Assembly (NCBI GenBank): GCA_002389045.1
Contig: DGNS01000010.1
Coordinates: forward strand, 121,581 to 185,580
Source: Thiotrichaceae bacterium UBA4486
GTDB taxonomy: Bacteria; Pseudomonadota; Gammaproteobacteria; Eutrophobiales; Eutrophobiaceae
Reading direction: 5' to 3'
Length of the DNA: 64,000 bases
In this document: positions 61,476 through 64,000 of the stretch, in pieces
How the letters are laid out: each line of letters starts with the position of its first letter
Numbering within the stretch: position 1 is the first letter of the stretch
Position numbers and translations under genes: made by a program
The notes under the pieces: model-generated
Seen by the model: only the letters and a program-made list of their open reading frames with translations
Told to the model about the DNA's origin: nothing
Databases searched by the model: none

Positions 61476-63998
61476 CTAATCAAGCATCCTGATTTTGCCC
61501 GGGTCATCGACCTGTAGAAACTGCTGTTCAATTTCCCCGCAGGCCCGCGGTTTACTGAAAAAATAACCCTGGTATTGCCGGCAGCCATTCATTCGCAGGA
61601 AGGTGAGTTCCTCCCGGCATTGCACTCCTTCCGCGATGGTGTCAATCGACAGGGTATTGGCCAGGGCAATAATCGCCCGCACGATACCCTGGTTCTTGGT
61701 GTTGTTGTGCACCTGTTTAACAAAATCCATATCAATTTTAACGGTATCAATCGGGAAATCACGCAAATACGCCAGGCTGGAATAACCGGTGCCGAAATCA
61801 TCGATGGAAAGACCGACGCCCATCTGCTTCAAGGCGTTGAGCGTCTTCAGGGTGTACTGCATATCGAGGGTGGCAACGTATTCGGTGATTTCGAGTTCCA
61901 GCAGATGCGCCGGAACCTCCGCTTCCGATAACATCCGTGCCAGGTCGTTAATAAAATCGCTGCGCGAAAACAGGGTCGCGGATACATTGATCGCCACCGG
62001 CATGGGCCTGTATTGGTGTTGCTGCCATGTCGCGATCTGTACTATGGCCCTTCGCATGACCCAGCGGTCAATATCGGCAATCTGTCCGCTGTCCTCGGCG
62101 GCTGAAATAAATTCCCCGGGGGTGATCAAACCCTTGTCCGGATGGTTCCAGCGTACCAGTGCCTCGAAGCCAAAAACGACTGCATTGTCATCGGCATCGA
62201 GACGGATTTTCGGCTGATAATAAAGACACAATTCATTCCCGGTGATGGCCTTTTCCAGTTCCGTTTTCAGGGTAATGCGTCCCTGGGCCTTGATCTGCAT
62301 CTCCGGCGCATAAAACGCAAACTGGCCCCGTCCCCGTGCCTTGGACTGGTACATGGCGGCATCGGCGGCGCTGATCAACTGGTCAAGACTCTCACCATCT
62401 CCGGGCACCGTTGCAATTCCAACACTGCAACCGATATGTACCGATTGATCATGAAGCACATAAGGCAGCCGAATCTCGCCAATCAGGCGCTCGGCCAGTA
62501 ACGCGGCATCATTTTCGTTGCCTTGCATCAGGACAATAAACTCGTCACCGCCAAAGCGGCTCAGTGTATCCGTTTCCCGCATGTGACTAACCAGCCGCCG
62601 ACTGACCTGCTGCAACAGTTCATCGCCGTATTGATGCCCGAGGGCATCGTTAACGTGTTTAAAATCATCCAGATCGATAAACAATAAAGACCACGGCTTT
62701 TGCTCACGGTGGACGGTGGCTATGACCACATTAAAACGATCCTGCAGTAAAACCCGGTTCGGCAGGCCGGTCAGCACATCATAATTTGCCATCTGGCGTA
62801 ATTCCTCTTCGGCATTGACGCGCTCGGAAACATCTTCCATTACTGAAATCAGGTGGTCTATCGAGCCGTCTGCCGCATGCACCGCGGTAATGGTGCCGCG
62901 CTGGGGATACAGTTCGCCATTCTTGCGTTTGTTCCAGAATTCACCGGTCCAGTAGCCTTCGCTGAGCAGGCTGCCCCATAACTTTTCGTAAAAGGCACGA
63001 TCCTGTTTCCCGGATTGCAGGATGCGCGGGTTTTGGCCTATGACTTCATCGCGGGTGTAGCCGGTGATGCGGGTGAATGCCGGGTTGACATTGAGAATCG
63101 TGCCGTTGGCGTCGGCGATGATGATGGACTCATGGCTGTGCTCAAATACCTCGTTCGTCAGCGCCAGTTGTCGCTGATTCTCCAGCACTTCAAGCGCAAA
63201 ACCCACATCGCCGGTCATCTCGTTAAAAAGGCGCAGCATTTCCGGATCAAAAGCGCCGGGCCGATGACTGAACACGCTGAGTACGGCCAATACCGACATT
63301 TTATCCTTTTTAAAGACGGGAAAGGCCGCCATGCTGCCGTGGGAAAGCGGTTTCAACGGACAATCCATGCACTCCTGGCATTGATAACAATGTTCAAAAA
63401 AGACCGCATGGCGCTTTCCCATCACCTGTCTCACCAGTTCACAGCGATGATCGATATTCAGATCATTAACGACTGCGCCTGTACCCTGTTTCAGGCAGAC
63501 TGTTTTCAGTTCACCGGGACCATCCGTATCAGAATGACCTTCATGACTGCCGACAATGGTGACGCAGGCCTGCCGGAATTCACTTTGATCGATAATGATT
63601 TGACAGATTTGCTCAAACAGTTTTACCGGGGCCAGGTTGCCCTTTACCAGGGTCTGGATCACGTTACTTTGCATTTCATACATTTCGCGCATTTTTTGTG
63701 CATGCATAAAAGCCTGCCGGCGTTCGTGTATGAGCACGCCCAGTAACCAGACAATCGAACAATTGATAAACAGGAACACCGACATGCCCATCATGCTGCG
63801 CCGGGAAGCACCGGCACCGCCGGCTGTCAGTGAGTCTGTCCATAAACTGACCAGGCTGACAGACAACATAATAAACAGACTGTTCGTGAGTGGCAGTCTC
63901 ACGGCCGTCAGCACCATCATGGGAATGAGCAGATAACTGTAGGTCGCCAGGGCACGGCCGGCGGGATTTTGCACCCGGAACAGGATAAACGCCAGCAC
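61476..63998 (-). CDS. GAF-PAS-GGDEF-EAL cyclic-di-GMP enzyme (5' end beyond window)
   Basis: At least 840 aa are visible and the frame is open at the right edge, so the true start lies outside. There are several N-terminal membrane helices (about 1-90), a coiled segment and a GAF-like domain (about 105-285) with a Cys-rich patch (CYQCQECMDCP). PAS/PAC follows (about 290-415: NPAFTRITGYTRDEVIGQNPR), then GGDEF (about 415-575; intact FGGDEF) and EAL (about 590-835; intact FEALVRW and DDFGTGYSSLAYL). It could both make and degrade c-di-GMP. The Cys cluster could bind iron or sense redox state; that is inference. It probably belongs to the core chromosome beyond the island. Confidence 0.88.
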   Translation of the reverse strand: MLAFILFRVQNPAGRALATYSYLLIPMMVLTAVRLPLTNSLFIMLSVSLVSLWTDSLTAGGAGASRRSMMGMSVFLFINCSIVWLLGVLIHERRQAFMHAQKMREMYEMQSNVIQTLVKGNLAPVKLFEQICQIIIDQSEFRQACVTIVGSHEGHSDTDGPGELKTVCLKQGTGAVVNDLNIDHRCELVRQVMGKRHAVFFEHCYQCQECMDCPLKPLSHGSMAAFPVFKKDKMSVLAVLSVFSHRPGAFDPEMLRLFNEMTGDVGFALEVLENQRQLALTNEVFEHSHESIIIADANGTILNVNPAFTRITGYTRDEVIGQNPRILQSGKQDRAFYEKLWGSLLSEGYWTGEFWNKRKNGELYPQRGTITAVHAADGSIDHLISVMEDVSERVNAEEELRQMANYDVLTGLPNRVLLQDRFNVVIATVHREQKPWSLLFIDLDDFKHVNDALGHQYGDELLQQVSRRLVSHMRETDTLSRFGGDEFIVLMQGNENDAALLAERLIGEIRLPYVLHDQSVHIGCSVGIATVPGDGESLDQLISAADAAMYQSKARGRGQFAFYAPEMQIKAQGRITLKTELEKAITGNELCLYYQPKIRLDADDNAVVFGFEALVRWNHPDKGLITPGEFISAAEDSGQIADIDRWVMRRAIVQIATWQQHQYRPMPVAINVSATLFSRSDFINDLARMLSEAEVPAHLLELEITEYVATLDMQYTLKTLNALKQMGVGLSIDDFGTGYSSLAYLRDFPIDTVKIDMDFVKQVHNNTKNQGIVRAIIALANTLSIDTIAEGVQCREELTFLRMNGCRQYQGYFFSKPRACGEIEQQFLQVDDPGKIRMLD

Positions 63999-64000
63999 AC

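Overview
The window is bacterial and most likely gammaproteobacterial, with a Chromatiales-like gene order. The main evidence is the collinear block rnr-rlmB-rpsF-rpsR-(DUF2232 membrane protein)-rplI-dnaB-alr-radA, together with YheT, DsbB, a MaeB-type malic enzyme and Ffh. No 16S or other taxonomic marker lies in the window, so a genus cannot be named.

Layout. (1) 1-18.2 kb is core chromosome: yheT, dsbB, maeB, ffh, a CcsA/YpjD-type membrane protein, a CNNM/CorB-type protein, a PilZ protein, then the replication, translation and repair block above, ending in tRNA-Leu(CAG). Its spacers carry unusual palindromic elements: a perfect 32-bp inverted repeat, and a dispersed element with heptamer-repeat arms. 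(2) 18.2-19.5 kb, just inside the tRNA, holds one decayed gene. (3) 19.6-32.2 kb is a tightly coupled five-gene minus-strand operon: a giant sacsin-like GHKL ATPase with a C-terminal DUF3883/NOV domain, a NERD-UvrD helicase, a DUF6361 protein, a phospholipase-D-fold nuclease and an SNF2-type helicase. The last three look like the Azaca anti-phage module; the five together do not match a single named system that I know. (4) 32.3-49.35 kb is a second minus-strand operon matching the methylation-associated defence system (MADS): MAD8 ATPase, MAD7, a MAD6 kinase with a pseudokinase-kinase tandem, a MAD5 specificity subunit, two paralogous HsdM-like methylases and a MAD1 helix-turn-helix protein. 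(5) 49.5-51.3 kb, divergent, holds an XRE regulator and a minimal CBASS (CD-NTase plus 2TM SLATT effector).

(6) 51.4-53.5 kb is a relic of an integrative conjugative element: the 3' part of a TraG-N-like gene, split exactly by an IS3-family (IS407-group-like) insertion with a 4-bp target duplication. (7) 53.8-61.3 kb carries a Cache-HAMP-GAF-GGDEF-EAL protein, a hipBA toxin-antitoxin pair and a decaying set of mobile-element accessory genes (unknown 139-aa protein, small ORF, DUF6573, an abiEii-radC chimera, abiEi). (8) 61.5-64 kb is a second GGDEF-EAL protein, cut by the window end.

How it fits together. Positions 18.2 to about 61.4 kb behave as a genomic island next to tRNA-Leu. It stacks at least three anti-phage modules (Azaca-like operon, MADS, CBASS), two toxin-antitoxin loci (one broken) and conjugation-gene wreckage. 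No integrase is present in the window, which suggests that the element has been fixed in place by decay. The best candidate for something not yet described is the five-gene 19.6-32.2 kb operon and its possible link to the adjoining MADS variant.
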